Assembly: GCF_000350085.1 (NCBI RefSeq)
Contig: NZ_CAUM01000143.1
Location: forward strand, 1 to 64,000
Source: Mesorhizobium metallidurans STM 2683
Lineage (GTDB): Bacteria > Pseudomonadota > Alphaproteobacteria > Rhizobiales > Rhizobiaceae
Length of the DNA stretch: 64,000 bases
Reading direction: 5' to 3'
The translations under genes were made by a program, and so were the position numbers. Below, piece by piece: positions 16,537 through 25,116 of this stretch (position 1 is its first letter; each line of letters starts with the position of its first letter). The notes beneath the pieces are model-generated. The model was not told the origin of the DNA, ran no database searches, and saw only the letters and a list, made by a program, of their open reading frames with translations.

Positions 16537-16951
16537 ATGACATGGACCGTGCAATTCGACGATGACTTCAAAACGGAATTCTCGAAGCTGAAGGACGACG
16601 CAAAAGTCGAAATCCGCGCTTTGGTAAATGTTCTGAAGCAGTTGGGTCCCGTCCTATGGCAGGCCGAGGGTCGACACTCTGAACGACTCCAAGCACGCGA
16701 ACATGAAGGAATTGCGTTTCGATGCTGCCGACGGTGTGTGGAGAGTCGCGTTCGCATTCGACTCCCAGAGGAAGGCGATTCTTCTTGTCGCGGGGGACAA
16801 GTCAGGCGTTAAGGAAAAACGCTTCTACAAGAAGCTGATTGAGATTGCCGATAAAAGGTTCGATGCCCATTTGAAGCGCCTTAGAGAGGCACAGAAAACT
16901 GCCAAGGAAGAGCAGAAGAAGGAGAAAAGTGATGGCCATTTCCGCCGATGA
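16537..16951 (+). pseudogene. HigB/RelE-type toxin gene with frameshift
   Basis: Phage-derived Gp49/HigB-like toxin reading MTWTVQFDDDFKTEFSKLKDDAKVEI...GPVL. The frame is then broken near 16657 by one extra base (CTA-T-GGC). The rest (GRPRVDTLNDSKHANMKELRF, FAFDSQRKAILLVAGDKSG, FYKKLIEIADKRFDAHL) continues in another frame. The usual intact protein is about 120 residues. These toxins are ribosome-dependent mRNA interferases. The 3' end overlaps the antitoxin start by 20 bases, the normal HigBA order. The antitoxin remains intact, as expected when the toxin is lost first. Confidence 0.8.
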
Positions 16952-17324
16952 TGTATTTGCCGAAACGATGTCTCCCGAACTAATCAAGGCATCCGACCGC
17001 CGTACCAAGGATCTGCTAGAAGAATTTGAGACCCTTAAACAGCTTCGCAAGGCTCGGGCACTTACCCAGGAGTACGTTGGCCGGAAGTTAGGCAAGAAAC
17101 AGGTCTCAGTTGCCCAGCTCGAAAAACGGTCAGATTTTCTTCTATCAACCTTGCGTGGGTACGTTCAGGCGCTTGGGGGCGAACTGGACCTGGTTGTCAG
17201 ATTCAAAGACCATGCGCCCGTGGTGTTGGCGGGATTGGGCGACGAAAGCCTCGCGGAGGCGCCTCGCACTTCAGTTCGCACCAAAACGACAAAAAAACAG
17301 GTCACGCGTCGAGCAGCGGCTTGA
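16932..17324 (+). CDS. HigA-like XRE-family antitoxin
   Basis: 130 residues from ATG 16932. An N-terminal segment (SPELIKASDRRTKDLLEEFETL) precedes an XRE helix-turn-helix (LRKARALTQEYVGRKLGKKQVSVAQLEKRSDFLLSTL). A strand-rich region (GGELDLVVRF) and a basic tail follow. In this family the protein binds the HigB-type toxin and represses the operon. Its toxin partner is frameshifted, so it may now serve only as a repressor or be on the way to loss. Confidence 0.8.
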   Translation: MAISADDVFAETMSPELIKASDRRTKDLLEEFETLKQLRKARALTQEYVGRKLGKKQVSVAQLEKRSDFLLSTLRGYVQALGGELDLVVRFKDHAPVVLAGLGDESLAEAPRTSVRTKTTKKQVTRRAAA

Positions 17325-17356
17325 TTGCTGGCGCGAGCCTAGCAAGACTGCCGGCG

Positions 17357-17854
17357 ATGATCCGCATCAGAGCCATGACCGGGAAGGACGTGCCGTCGGC
17401 GTCGCGCCTGCTGGGCGAGTCCTGGCGCCGCACGTACTCGCCAATCATCGGCGCCGAGACCACGGCACGCATCTCGGATGAATATCATGCCCCGCACAGG
17501 ATCGCGGCGGAGCTTGCGGACGACAACAAGATGTCGTTCGTGGCGGAACGGCCGGACGGCTCGATTGCCGGCTACGCGATGGCTAAGATGGATGCAACCG
17601 GCGACGTCATGCTCGAGCGGCTCCACATCGACAAGAGCGAGTTCGGCACGGGGCTGGCCGCCGATATGCTGCACGCCGTCTTTGCCGCCCATGCGGGCAT
17701 CCCCAGCATCGCGCTCGAAGTGATCGAGGGCAACGACCGGGCGATAGCTTTCTATCGCAAGCACGGATTCGAAGTGGTCGAGCGCAGGCCCGCTTCCCAC
17801 GGCGCGGAAGGCCATTCGTCATTCATCATGCGCAGGCTTCTGCCACGGGCTTAG
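17357..17854 (+). CDS. GNAT-family N-acetyltransferase
   Basis: 165 residues from ATG 17357 (MIRIRAMTGKD). The GNAT fold is clear: the first strand and helix (IRAMTGKDVPSASRLLGESWRRTY), the central beta-4 strand (VMLERLHIDKSEFGTGLAADMLHAVF, a variant acetyl-CoA pyrophosphate loop), and the C-terminal motif B (IALEVIEGNDRAIAFYRKHGFEVVER). The substrate is unknown. The 3' end overlaps the tail of the convergent DUF982 gene by 36 bases. Confidence 0.8.
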   Translation: MIRIRAMTGKDVPSASRLLGESWRRTYSPIIGAETTARISDEYHAPHRIAAELADDNKMSFVAERPDGSIAGYAMAKMDATGDVMLERLHIDKSEFGTGLAADMLHAVFAAHAGIPSIALEVIEGNDRAIAFYRKHGFEVVERRPASHGAEGHSSFIMRRLLPRA

Positions 17855-18532
17855 GTCAGGCCGCATGGTTCCCGCGTTCGGCCCGCCTCGTCTTCCACTC
17901 ACGCCGGTGCGTTGACGCGCTGCGAACGCGGCCCAATCGACGACCGTCCCGCCCGCAACCGTAGAGCTCGCCCGCGGCGCGAGAAGATCGCTGCGGCGGG
18001 CGAACGCCACGAAGGTCGCCCGCGCCGTCTCGGCGTCGATCTCTCCGTCCATTGCGGCCCGGCAGGCCTTTGCGGCGATGTCATGCGCGGTCGTCCGGCT
18101 CGCCGACGGCCAGTCGACAAGCAGCGCATAGGCTTCAGCGGCGCTTTCTATCTTGGTCGGTGTGCCAAGGCCGGTAAGGATGGTGACCGGCTTTTCAAAA
18201 GAAGAACGATCCATGACACTCTCCTTTGGAAGCTCAACAGGCTCCTTTCGGGGCTCAACTGTCCGGCCGCTGCGATCCTCAAGAGTGGCCTGCGGGACGA
18301 CAGCGCCGATCAGCGAATGCAGCGCGGCCGGCTGCGGCGGCATGCTCGGCCGTGGTAGCAGCCGGTGCACCTTGGCCAGCGTCTCCAGCCAGGCCATTAC
18401 GACAAGGGGCGGATGTTCACACCCGTGGAACCAGGCCTTTGCCTTGGCGACCGGATAGCCCGCCTCTTCGGCGAAATCGGTTTCCGACCACCTCAGCAGG
18501 CGCAGGCATTCACGCATCCGCGCTGCAATCAC
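17819..18532 (-). CDS. Helical N-terminal domain joined to a DUF982 domain
   Basis: 237 residues from a GTG that overlaps the upstream stop as GTGA. Residues 1-60 (MRECLRLLRWSETDFAEEAGYP...AWFHGCEHPPLVVMAWLETLAKVHRL) resemble a small XRE-like helix-turn-helix protein. Residues about 107-185 form a DUF982 domain (PVTILTGLGTPTKIESAAEAYALLVDWP...AAKACRAAMDGEID...FVAFARRSDLL), a family restricted to Rhizobiales and of unknown function. An internal ATG at 18214 carries an AAAGGAGA ribosome site right upstream. The DUF982 part may therefore also be made alone, or two genes may have fused. Confidence 0.65.
   Translation of the reverse strand: MIAARMRECLRLLRWSETDFAEEAGYPVAKAKAWFHGCEHPPLVVMAWLETLAKVHRLLPRPSMPPQPAALHSLIGAVVPQATLEDRSGRTVEPRKEPVELPKESVMDRSSFEKPVTILTGLGTPTKIESAAEAYALLVDWPSASRTTAHDIAAKACRAAMDGEIDAETARATFVAFARRSDLLAPRASSTVAGGTVVDWAAFAARQRTGVSGRRGGPNAGTMRPDLSPWQKPAHDE
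18214..18228 (-). promoter_or_regulatory. Internal ribosome-binding site for separate DUF982 translation
   Basis: The minus strand reads AAAGGAGAGTGTC then ATG (start at 18214). This near-perfect Shine-Dalgarno with 6-base spacing is much stronger than the signal at the GTG start of the longer frame. Confidence 0.55.
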
Positions 18533-18744
18533 TTGCGCTCCTCCTTGCCGGCTCCAAATCGCTGAGCCGACAGGAACATCAGCGTGTAGGCCGCCTTGCG
18601 ACGGTTCCAGCCGGCCGACTCGACCGCGTCCAGCAATCCGTCGACAAGCGGCGCCAGCGCCGTCCTGCACTCCGTTTCATAGTTGAAATCGGTCGTGGGA
18701 AGGGTCGGCGCGGCGATCTTTCCAAAACTGTTCATCATGTCCAT
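18529..18744 (-). CDS. Small helical protein downstream of groEL
   Basis: 71 residues from ATG 18744 (MDMMNSFGKIAAPTLPTTDF), with AGGTG upstream. The middle part (ECRTALAPLVDGLLDAVESAGWNRRKAAYTLMFLSAQRF) is predicted helical with conserved-looking Trp and Arg residues. I do not recognise the family. It overlaps the next gene as GTGA and follows the groEL terminator hairpin, so it may be expressed by readthrough or from its own promoter. Confidence 0.55.
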   Translation of the reverse strand: MDMMNSFGKIAAPTLPTTDFNYETECRTALAPLVDGLLDAVESAGWNRRKAAYTLMFLSAQRFGAGKEERK

Positions 18745-18771
18745 GGCAGCACCTGCATCTGTTCCGAGCAA

Positions 18772-18805
18772 GGCCGTGCCCGCCTTCGCGTCGGCGGGCA
18801 CGGCC
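18772..18805 (-). terminator. Hairpin terminator after groEL
   Basis: A perfect 13-bp stem (18772-18784 with 18793-18805, GGCCGTGCCCGCC) and an 8-base loop begins 23 bases after the groEL stop. The downstream tract on the minus strand is only weakly T-rich, so it may be partial. Confidence 0.6.
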
Positions 18806-18827
18806 GTTTGTGCTTAGAAGCCTGGCG

Positions 18828-20456
<1,629 letters not shown>

Positions 20457-20514
20457 TGGATTACTCCTTCAAATAGGCAGCTTTTCGTTGACTGATTGCT
20501 TGTCCAGGCCCCGC

Positions 20515-20829
20515 TCAGGCGGCCTTCCACATCTTGTCGATCAATTCGATCACGCCCAGTACGTCGCTTTCCTTCATGATGAGCAGATCCTCGCCGTTGA
20601 GCTTGATCTCGGTGCCCGACCACTTGCCGAACAGGATGCGGTCGCCGACCTTGACGTCGAGCGGCTGCAACTGGCCGCTATCGTCGCGCGCCCCGGGACC
20701 GGCGGCGATGACCTCGCCTTCCTGCGGCTTTTCCTTGGCGGTGTCGGGGATGATGATGCCGCCCGCGGTCTTTTCGTCGACCTCGATGCGGCGGACTAGG
20801 ATACGGTCATGCAATGGACGGAACGCCAT
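20515..20829 (-). CDS. groS: Co-chaperonin GroES
   Basis: 104 residues from ATG 20829 (MAFRPLHDRILVRRIE). Visible motifs are the mobile loop (EKTAGGIIIPDTAKEKPQEG), VIAAGPGARDDSG, VKVGDRILFGKWSGTEIKL and the C-terminal ESDVLGVIE. It caps the GroEL ring as a heptamer. It lies 58 bases upstream of groEL in one operon and is preceded by a CIRCE-type inverted repeat. Confidence 0.97.
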   Translation of the reverse strand: MAFRPLHDRILVRRIEVDEKTAGGIIIPDTAKEKPQEGEVIAAGPGARDDSGQLQPLDVKVGDRILFGKWSGTEIKLNGEDLLIMKESDVLGVIELIDKMWKAA

Positions 20830-20964
20830 GTCGTTCTCCTCATAAGACAAACAGATTTTATTGGACCTCCCTTCGCAGCCGACCGGTACAACGGTCGATG
20901 CGACGGTGCGCGACCCCCATGCTCAGGCATCGCGCGCATATCGAATTAGTTTGCTTATCCAGGC

Positions 20965-21015
20965 TTTCAAGAGGGTGTCGAAAAAATTTTGGCACTCGCC
21001 ATGGTCGAGTGCCAA
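20965..21015 (-). promoter_or_regulatory. CIRCE element and CTTGAAA promoter of groESL
   Basis: TTGGCACTC-N9-GAGTGCCAA (20989-21015) is a perfect dyad with two symmetric changes from the HrcA operator consensus TTAGCACTC-N9-GAGTGCTAA. On the minus strand it lies just upstream of CTTGAAA (20965-20971), which fits an RpoH or sigma-70 -35 box. The layout points to HrcA repression, possibly combined with heat-shock sigma control. The rest of the 20830-21196 gap holds nothing else I recognise. Confidence 0.85.
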
Positions 21016-21196
21016 CGCACTGTAATAATGGCGCTATTCCAGGATTCGAACGACGGATGCGGCTTGAAATCGCGGCGCAAGATTCCGACATCGTCGTCGA
21101 TCCCGGCACCGTCTGCCGGCTATCGGAACCGATGAGGAAGCGGAGGCGTTTTTGCGGCCGGCGGAAGGGCGCCGGATCGTTCGGAAAGGAGACGGC

Positions 21197-21484
21197 ATGG
21201 TCGGAAAAGAGTTCCAGGTCAGCAACGATTTCCAGCTCCAGATGCAAGGCTTTGGCCTGACGACGGCGGAGATCCACTATCGTCTTCCCGACTATCGGGA
21301 CCTGCTGCAGCTCTTCATCTGGCAGGAATACGACATCGCCCCGGATTTCCCGACGCTGAAGCATTTCTTCGACTATTGGGAACGTGAGATCGAAGGCCCG
21401 CTGCATTCCGTGCGCGTCGCCCATCACCGTCTGATCCAGCCCTCCGAATGGCGCGCGGTGGACGGTGTCGTTACGCTGCAATGA
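21197..21484 (+). CDS. usg: Usg-family protein
   Basis: 95 residues from ATG 21197, with AAAGGAGA placed 7 bases upstream. The short protein (FQLQMQGFGLTTAEIHYRLPDYRDLLQLFIWQEYDIAPDFPTLKHFFDYWEREIEGPL) matches the alphaproteobacterial Usg family. That name derives from a neighbour of tryptophan-pathway genes, but no biochemical role is firmly known. It is full length and stands alone, divergent from groES. Confidence 0.75.
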   Translation: MVGKEFQVSNDFQLQMQGFGLTTAEIHYRLPDYRDLLQLFIWQEYDIAPDFPTLKHFFDYWEREIEGPLHSVRVAHHRLIQPSEWRAVDGVVTLQ

Positions 21485-21566
21485 CACAGGAAGGGCGGCG
21501 CTTTTCATGAAAGGCGCCGCCTCTCCAGCACGGCGCGTTCGCGCTGACGTTCTGGTGGATTGTCGT

Positions 21567-21824
21567 TCAGGTGGATTTATGTCCCGTGACAAGCAGTCCG
21601 GCCGTGCGAGCCGCCTTGACGAAGGCCGTGCGCGCCTCGTGGGCCGTGCGCCAACCGTCGAGCGCGTCGCGGCAGGCGCGATAGGCTGCGCGCCAGCTTC
21701 GGCCGCGCGCCCGGTCCGGCCACTGCTGCATGCATTCGATGGCTTCCCAACTGCTGGCGACCTTGCGCTCTCCGGCGGATTGGAGCTTGAGCGTGATCGG
21801 CTCGGAAAATGGGACGTCGTTCAT
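21567..21824 (-). CDS. DUF982 domain protein
   Basis: 85 residues with a strong AAAGGAGG ribosome site. It is the canonical single-domain form of DUF982: PITLKLQSAGERKVASSWEAIECMQQWP, RGRSWRAAYRACRDALDG, EARTAFVKAARTAGLLV. Members are small, abundant in rhizobial genomes and of unknown function. A second DUF982 domain lies at 17819-18214, fused to another region. Both sit in a stress-gene neighbourhood. Confidence 0.8.
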   Translation of the reverse strand: MNDVPFSEPITLKLQSAGERKVASSWEAIECMQQWPDRARGRSWRAAYRACRDALDGWRTAHEARTAFVKAARTAGLLVTGHKST

Positions 21825-21984
21825 CTCTTCCTCCTTTCAAGTAGCATCCTCGAATAAGCAGGAGGGCGGCCGATGTCCTATCGGCGCCGGTGGACGAGAT
21901 GGTTCGTCTGCCTGCACGCTTCAAGAGCTCCTTGCCCAAACCCAGACGCAACGGCCGGCTACATGTCGTCGGGAGGTTCGGGAA

Positions 21985-22165
21985 GCCGATCAGCGTCGCC
22001 ACCCTTGCCGACGGCCGGGGGCGGCCCTAGTTGACCAGCGCCTCATCCGTGCCGACCCACGCAAACGCCTCGCGCAACTCCTCGATCGTCACGCCGGGCA
22101 AGGCGATGTCGGCGTCGTCCACCGGGCCCAGCACCGAAACGACTGTCGTCGCGTGTCAGGGTCAT
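21985..22165 (-). pseudogene. Degenerate paralogue of the small protein at 28560-28778
   Basis: From ATG 22165, with an intact GGAGGATATC ribosome site, the frame reads MTLTRDD. It then needs a shift (one extra base near 22145) to continue as SVLGPVDDADIALPGVTIEELREAFAWVGTDEALVN. A TAG stop follows at 22027-22029 where the intact paralogue has GAG, and homology resumes with PSARVATLI. The frameshift and nonsense change mark a dead copy. The preserved ribosome site suggests recent decay. Confidence 0.75.
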
Positions 22166-22309
22166 GATATCCTCCACGCGACATGCCGGCGCGACCCCCA
22201 AATGACGGTTGAAACCGGCATTGCCAGCGATGATGAGGCAACAAAAAAATCCGACAGCGGGACAGAATCTGGGTCTTGATTTCGGGCTGACAATAACCAA
22301 ATCGAAGGT

Positions 22310-22397
22310 GCCGGTTGCTGAATGGGGCCGGCACGGTCCAGGGGGCGCCAGCTCTTTGGCGTCGCTCGTACTATGTTGCTCTATGGAGGATGTAGCT
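22310..22397 (+). ncRNA. ROSE-type RNA thermometer in the hsp20 leader
   Basis: The 5' leader holds stem-loops (GGCGCCAGCTCTTTGGCGTC) and ends TTGCTCTATGGAGGATG just before the hsp20 start. The TTGCT element facing the GGAGG ribosome site is the hallmark of ROSE thermosensors, which mask the site at low temperature in rhizobial small heat-shock genes. The 5' limit is approximate. Confidence 0.65.
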
Positions 22398-22859
22398 ATG
22401 AGAACCGCATTCGCCTTTTCCCCGCTCCATCGGTCGAGCATCGGTTTCGACCGCATCTTCAACCTGCTGGAAAACGCGCCTCAGCCAGTCGATAGCTGGC
22501 CGCCGTATGACATCGAGCGACGCGACGAGAACAGCTATCGCGTGATGATCGCCGTCGCCGGCTTTTCCGAAGACGATCTCGACGTCAGCCACGAGCCGAA
22601 CCTTCTAATCGTCTCGGGCGAGCGCAAGGAACAGGACAAGGCGGAATATCTGCATCGCGGCCTGCCGGTGCGACCGTTCACACGGCGCTTCGAGCTTGCC
22701 GATCACATGACGATCACCGGCGCCTCGCTCAACGACGGCTTGCTGACGATCGGCCTCGTGCGCGAATTGCCCGAGGAGATGAAGCCGCGTCGCATCACGA
22801 TCACCAGGGACGACGGTGCGCCGAGCGGACAGGTCGAGAAGCCGAAGCAGGCCGCCTGA
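22398..22859 (+). CDS. Small heat-shock protein Hsp20 (IbpA-like)
   Basis: 153 residues from ATG 22398 behind GGAGG. The N-terminal arm (MRTAFAFSPLHRSSIGFDRIFNLLE) is typical of the class A rhizobial/IbpA group. The alpha-crystallin domain (about 35-125) has YDIERRDENSYRVMIAVAGFSEDDL, LLIVSGERK, FTRRFELADHMTITGASLNDGLLTI. The C-terminal RRITI is the I-x-I-type anchor. It is an ATP-independent holdase for unfolding proteins. The ROSE-like leader implies heat-induced translation. Confidence 0.92.
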   Translation: MRTAFAFSPLHRSSIGFDRIFNLLENAPQPVDSWPPYDIERRDENSYRVMIAVAGFSEDDLDVSHEPNLLIVSGERKEQDKAEYLHRGLPVRPFTRRFELADHMTITGASLNDGLLTIGLVRELPEEMKPRRITITRDDGAPSGQVEKPKQAA

Positions 22860-22916
22860 GCGAAGGCGATCTCTGGTGTCACTTTTGGCACAACCAGTTG
22901 AGAAAGGAGAACACCA

Positions 22917-23453
22917 ATGGCTATACGTGATCTTATTCCCTGGGGTCGGGAGAATAGTCCGGCTCCCACTTTCTATCGTGACGATGACCGGGATCCCTTC
23001 ATGGCGTTGCATCGCGAGATGAACCGCATGATCGACGACGCGTTCCGCGGTTTCGAAACGCGTATGCCCTCGCTCAGCGGATTTTCGTCGGCGCGCGCCA
23101 ACTGGCCGAGCGTTGAAATCTCCGACGGCGAGAAGGAGATCCGCGTGACCGCCGAAATCCCCGGCATGGACGAGAAGGACATCGAGGTGCTGCTCGACGA
23201 CGGCGTGCTGACGCTGCGCGGCGAGAAACGCTCCGAGACCGAGGACAAGGACAGGCACTTCTCCGAGCGGTTCTACGGCCGCTTCGAGCGCCGCATCCCG
23301 CTCGGCTACGAGGTCGAGGAGGGTAAGGTGAACGCCGCCTTCCATAACGGCGTGCTCAGCGTGACGCTGCCCAAGACCCAGCGCGCGCAGGCGAAGGCCA
23401 AGCGCATCGCCATCAGCAGCAGCGCCGTCGATTCCGGCAAGAGCAAGCACTGA
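22917..23453 (+). CDS. Small heat-shock protein Hsp20 (class C type)
   Basis: 178 residues, with AAAGGAGA upstream. An N-terminal arm (MAIRDLIPWGRENS...FMALHREMNRMIDDAFRGF) precedes an alpha-crystallin domain: WPSVEISDGEKEIRVTAEIPGMDEKDIEVLLDDGVLTLRGEK, FYGRFERRIPLGYEVEEGKVNAAFHNGVLSVTLPK. The tail AKRIAI supplies the I-x-I-like motif. It belongs to a different Hsp20 subclass from its neighbour, and mixed pairs are common in rhizobia. A strong hairpin terminator follows it. Confidence 0.92.
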   Translation: MAIRDLIPWGRENSPAPTFYRDDDRDPFMALHREMNRMIDDAFRGFETRMPSLSGFSSARANWPSVEISDGEKEIRVTAEIPGMDEKDIEVLLDDGVLTLRGEKRSETEDKDRHFSERFYGRFERRIPLGYEVEEGKVNAAFHNGVLSVTLPKTQRAQAKAKRIAISSSAVDSGKSKH

Positions 23454-23459
23454 CGGCGG

Positions 23460-23490
23460 CCGGGCGCGAAAGTCGCGCCCGGTTGTCTTG
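23460..23490 (+). terminator. Rho-independent terminator of the hsp20 pair
   Basis: The perfect 10-bp stem CCGGGCGCGA (23460-23469) / TCGCGCCCGG (23473-23482) with a 3-base loop is followed by TTGTCTTG. It begins 6 bases after the second hsp20 stop. Confidence 0.8.
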
Positions 23491-23648
23491 ATGTCCGAAC
23501 CACTGCCTTGGATATCTTGAGGGACAAGTCCGCCAGCATCAGCTTCCTGCGGCGGACTGGTCGGTGACGTTCTTAAGCGCTGGTCAGGAACTGCATCGTC
23601 GCCCGAGCGTTTGTGCGCGGCGCGTATGAGGCCGGTCATTGCGACGCT

Positions 23649-23753
23649 TTAATCGAACGAGCTGAGTATTTGCAGGATCACCACCAACAGCGCAAAGCCC
23701 AGAACAGACGCAAAGACCGCCACCAAGAAGACGAGACGTTGCTTCCTGTGCAT
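23649..23753 (-). CDS. Small single-pass membrane peptide
   Basis: 34 residues from ATG 23753 with a GGGGGAAG site. It has a short basic N-terminus (MHRKQR) and one hydrophobic helix (LVFLVAVFASVLGFALLVVILQIL). No family is recognised. A longer frame upstream is not protein-like. It could be a regulatory or stress membrane peptide, or not be translated at all. Confidence 0.4.
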   Translation of the reverse strand: MHRKQRLVFLVAVFASVLGFALLVVILQILSSFD

Positions 23754-23933
23754 GGCTTCCCCCCGAAAGCGAGCCCTCCCCCCGCAAACACGAACGCCAT
23801 TCTCAGAAAATTGCCGGCGCACTGCTTCAGGCGAAAAGCATCGTTTGCCAGCGTGCTCGTGCTCGAGGGCGGTCACATCATTCATTCGGCCGATGCAGTA
23901 ACATTAGCCATATCTAATAACTGCGTCTGAGCA

Positions 23934-24012
23934 GCGGAGCCTTCGGGTTCCGCCTGCGGATCGGGCTGCAACCCGATCGGCCCGCGCCCTCGCCAGAGCG
24001 CGGGCCTTCATT
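23934..24012 (+). ncRNA. Candidate structured small RNA, three back-to-back hairpins
   Basis: Three stems follow each other without gaps. GCGGAGCC-TTCG-GGTTCCGC (23934-23953) has a UUCG tetraloop. GATCGGG-N6-CCCGATC (23959-23978) comes next. GGCCCGCGC-N10-GCGCGGGCC (23979-24006) is then followed by a T-rich tail (TTCATTTGTTT). No protein frame covers it. This looks like a small RNA body ending in an intrinsic terminator. The transcript start, probably near 23900-23925, and the identity are unknown. Confidence 0.5.
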
Positions 24013-24103
24013 TGTTTAGCCGATGCACGAGGCCGGTGCTTATCGAGCCGAGCGGGTTCCAGTGGACGGGTGGCTCGTTTGCTGTTGCCACCGAAGGCGC
24101 TGC

Positions 24104-24448
24104 CTACAGAACATGCCCCAATCGCAGCAACAGGTAGGTCACACCCACCACAACGAGGGCATAGGCGGCATAAAGAACAAGGATAGACACTTCTAAATCA
24201 TGGAAAAAGCTAACCGCGAGCCTGATCTGTTGAGGCTCTACTTTCTGGGCGGTATCGGCTTCCTCGACGGGGCCGGCTGCTTCGACGAGGTCGGCGTCCT
24301 GTTGCTCAGCCTTGGCAACAACGAAGGAAATCGTATCATTCTCGGCTGCTTCCAGTATCCGGTCCTTGACGGCAATCATTGAATCCTCTGCCAGCTGATC
24401 TGCTGTCAGCCAGTGTTCAGCAACAGTCCGGATCTCATGTTTACCCAT
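24104..24448 (-). CDS. Hypothetical membrane protein with acidic N-terminal part
   Basis: 114 residues. The first 80 are polar and acid-rich (AEDSMIAVKDRILEAAENDTISFVVAKAEQQDADLVEAAGPVEEADTAQ). A single hydrophobic helix near the end follows (VSILVLYAAYALVVVGVTYLLLRLG). No domain is recognised. Its topology suggests a tail-anchored membrane protein with a cytoplasmic acidic arm. The codon usage looks like a real gene, but expression is unproven. Confidence 0.5.
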   Translation of the reverse strand: MGKHEIRTVAEHWLTADQLAEDSMIAVKDRILEAAENDTISFVVAKAEQQDADLVEAAGPVEEADTAQKVEPQQIRLAVSFFHDLEVSILVLYAAYALVVVGVTYLLLRLGHVL

Positions 24449-24581
24449 GCATGGTAATCGTAGCGTTAAGATTAGGTTCCACTGAAATACAATTCCGGCT
24501 GGTCCGCGTCCTTCGAATACAGGGCGCTGGCTACACTGCCGCGTGTCATGATGCCGCCTTGGTCACCGTTGGCAGGTCGCA

Positions 24582-24848
24582 ATGTCAAAGCCGACTCATA
24601 TAGCGGACGTGGCGCCGATGTCGTCGGTGCCGACCGGGTATGACGAAGGCTGTATGCTGACCTATGTCCGGCTGCTCGATGCTTCGGCGGATGGAGCCGA
24701 TTGGCGTGAGGTCGCGCAAATTGTTCTGCACATCGACCCGATCCGGGAACCGGAGAGGGCATTCCGGGCCTGGGCGACGCATCTGGCTCGCGCCCGCTGG
24801 ATGACGACGAGCGGCATTCGACATCTTGCCGGTGGCGGACCGCACTAG
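24582..24848 (+). CDS. DUF2285-family small DNA-binding-type protein (QseM/FseA-like)
   Basis: 88 residues. The conserved block YDEGCMLTYVRLLDASADGADWREVAQIVLHIDPIREPERAFRAWATHLARARWM matches DUF2285 as I know it. This helical family in Mesorhizobium includes QseM and one part of FseA, regulators of symbiosis-island (ICE) excision and transfer. Here it stands alone, with no relaxase, integrase or quorum-sensing genes nearby. It may be a chromosomal relative or an ICE remnant. Confidence 0.6.
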   Translation: MSKPTHIADVAPMSSVPTGYDEGCMLTYVRLLDASADGADWREVAQIVLHIDPIREPERAFRAWATHLARARWMTTSGIRHLAGGGPH

Positions 24849-25116
24849 GCCGTCGGGCGGCGACGTTTCATCCAAAAAACGCCATGCGCTGCGTTAGGAG
24901 CAGGCAGATGTCCTAGGCGATCGGCGCAGCGGCCATCGCGATTGAACAACCTCTAGATCGGTTATGAACGAGTCGGCAGCCCCAAGCCTTTACTGCAACA
25001 CCGGCTCGGCATTTGAGGTGTTTACCACTTCTGTTGCGAGCCCTTGGTTTTTACAACCATCGCGCTATTCTCCGGATGTAGACCTTGTCTCGCTCAAAGG
25101 TGATTGGGAGGTTTCT

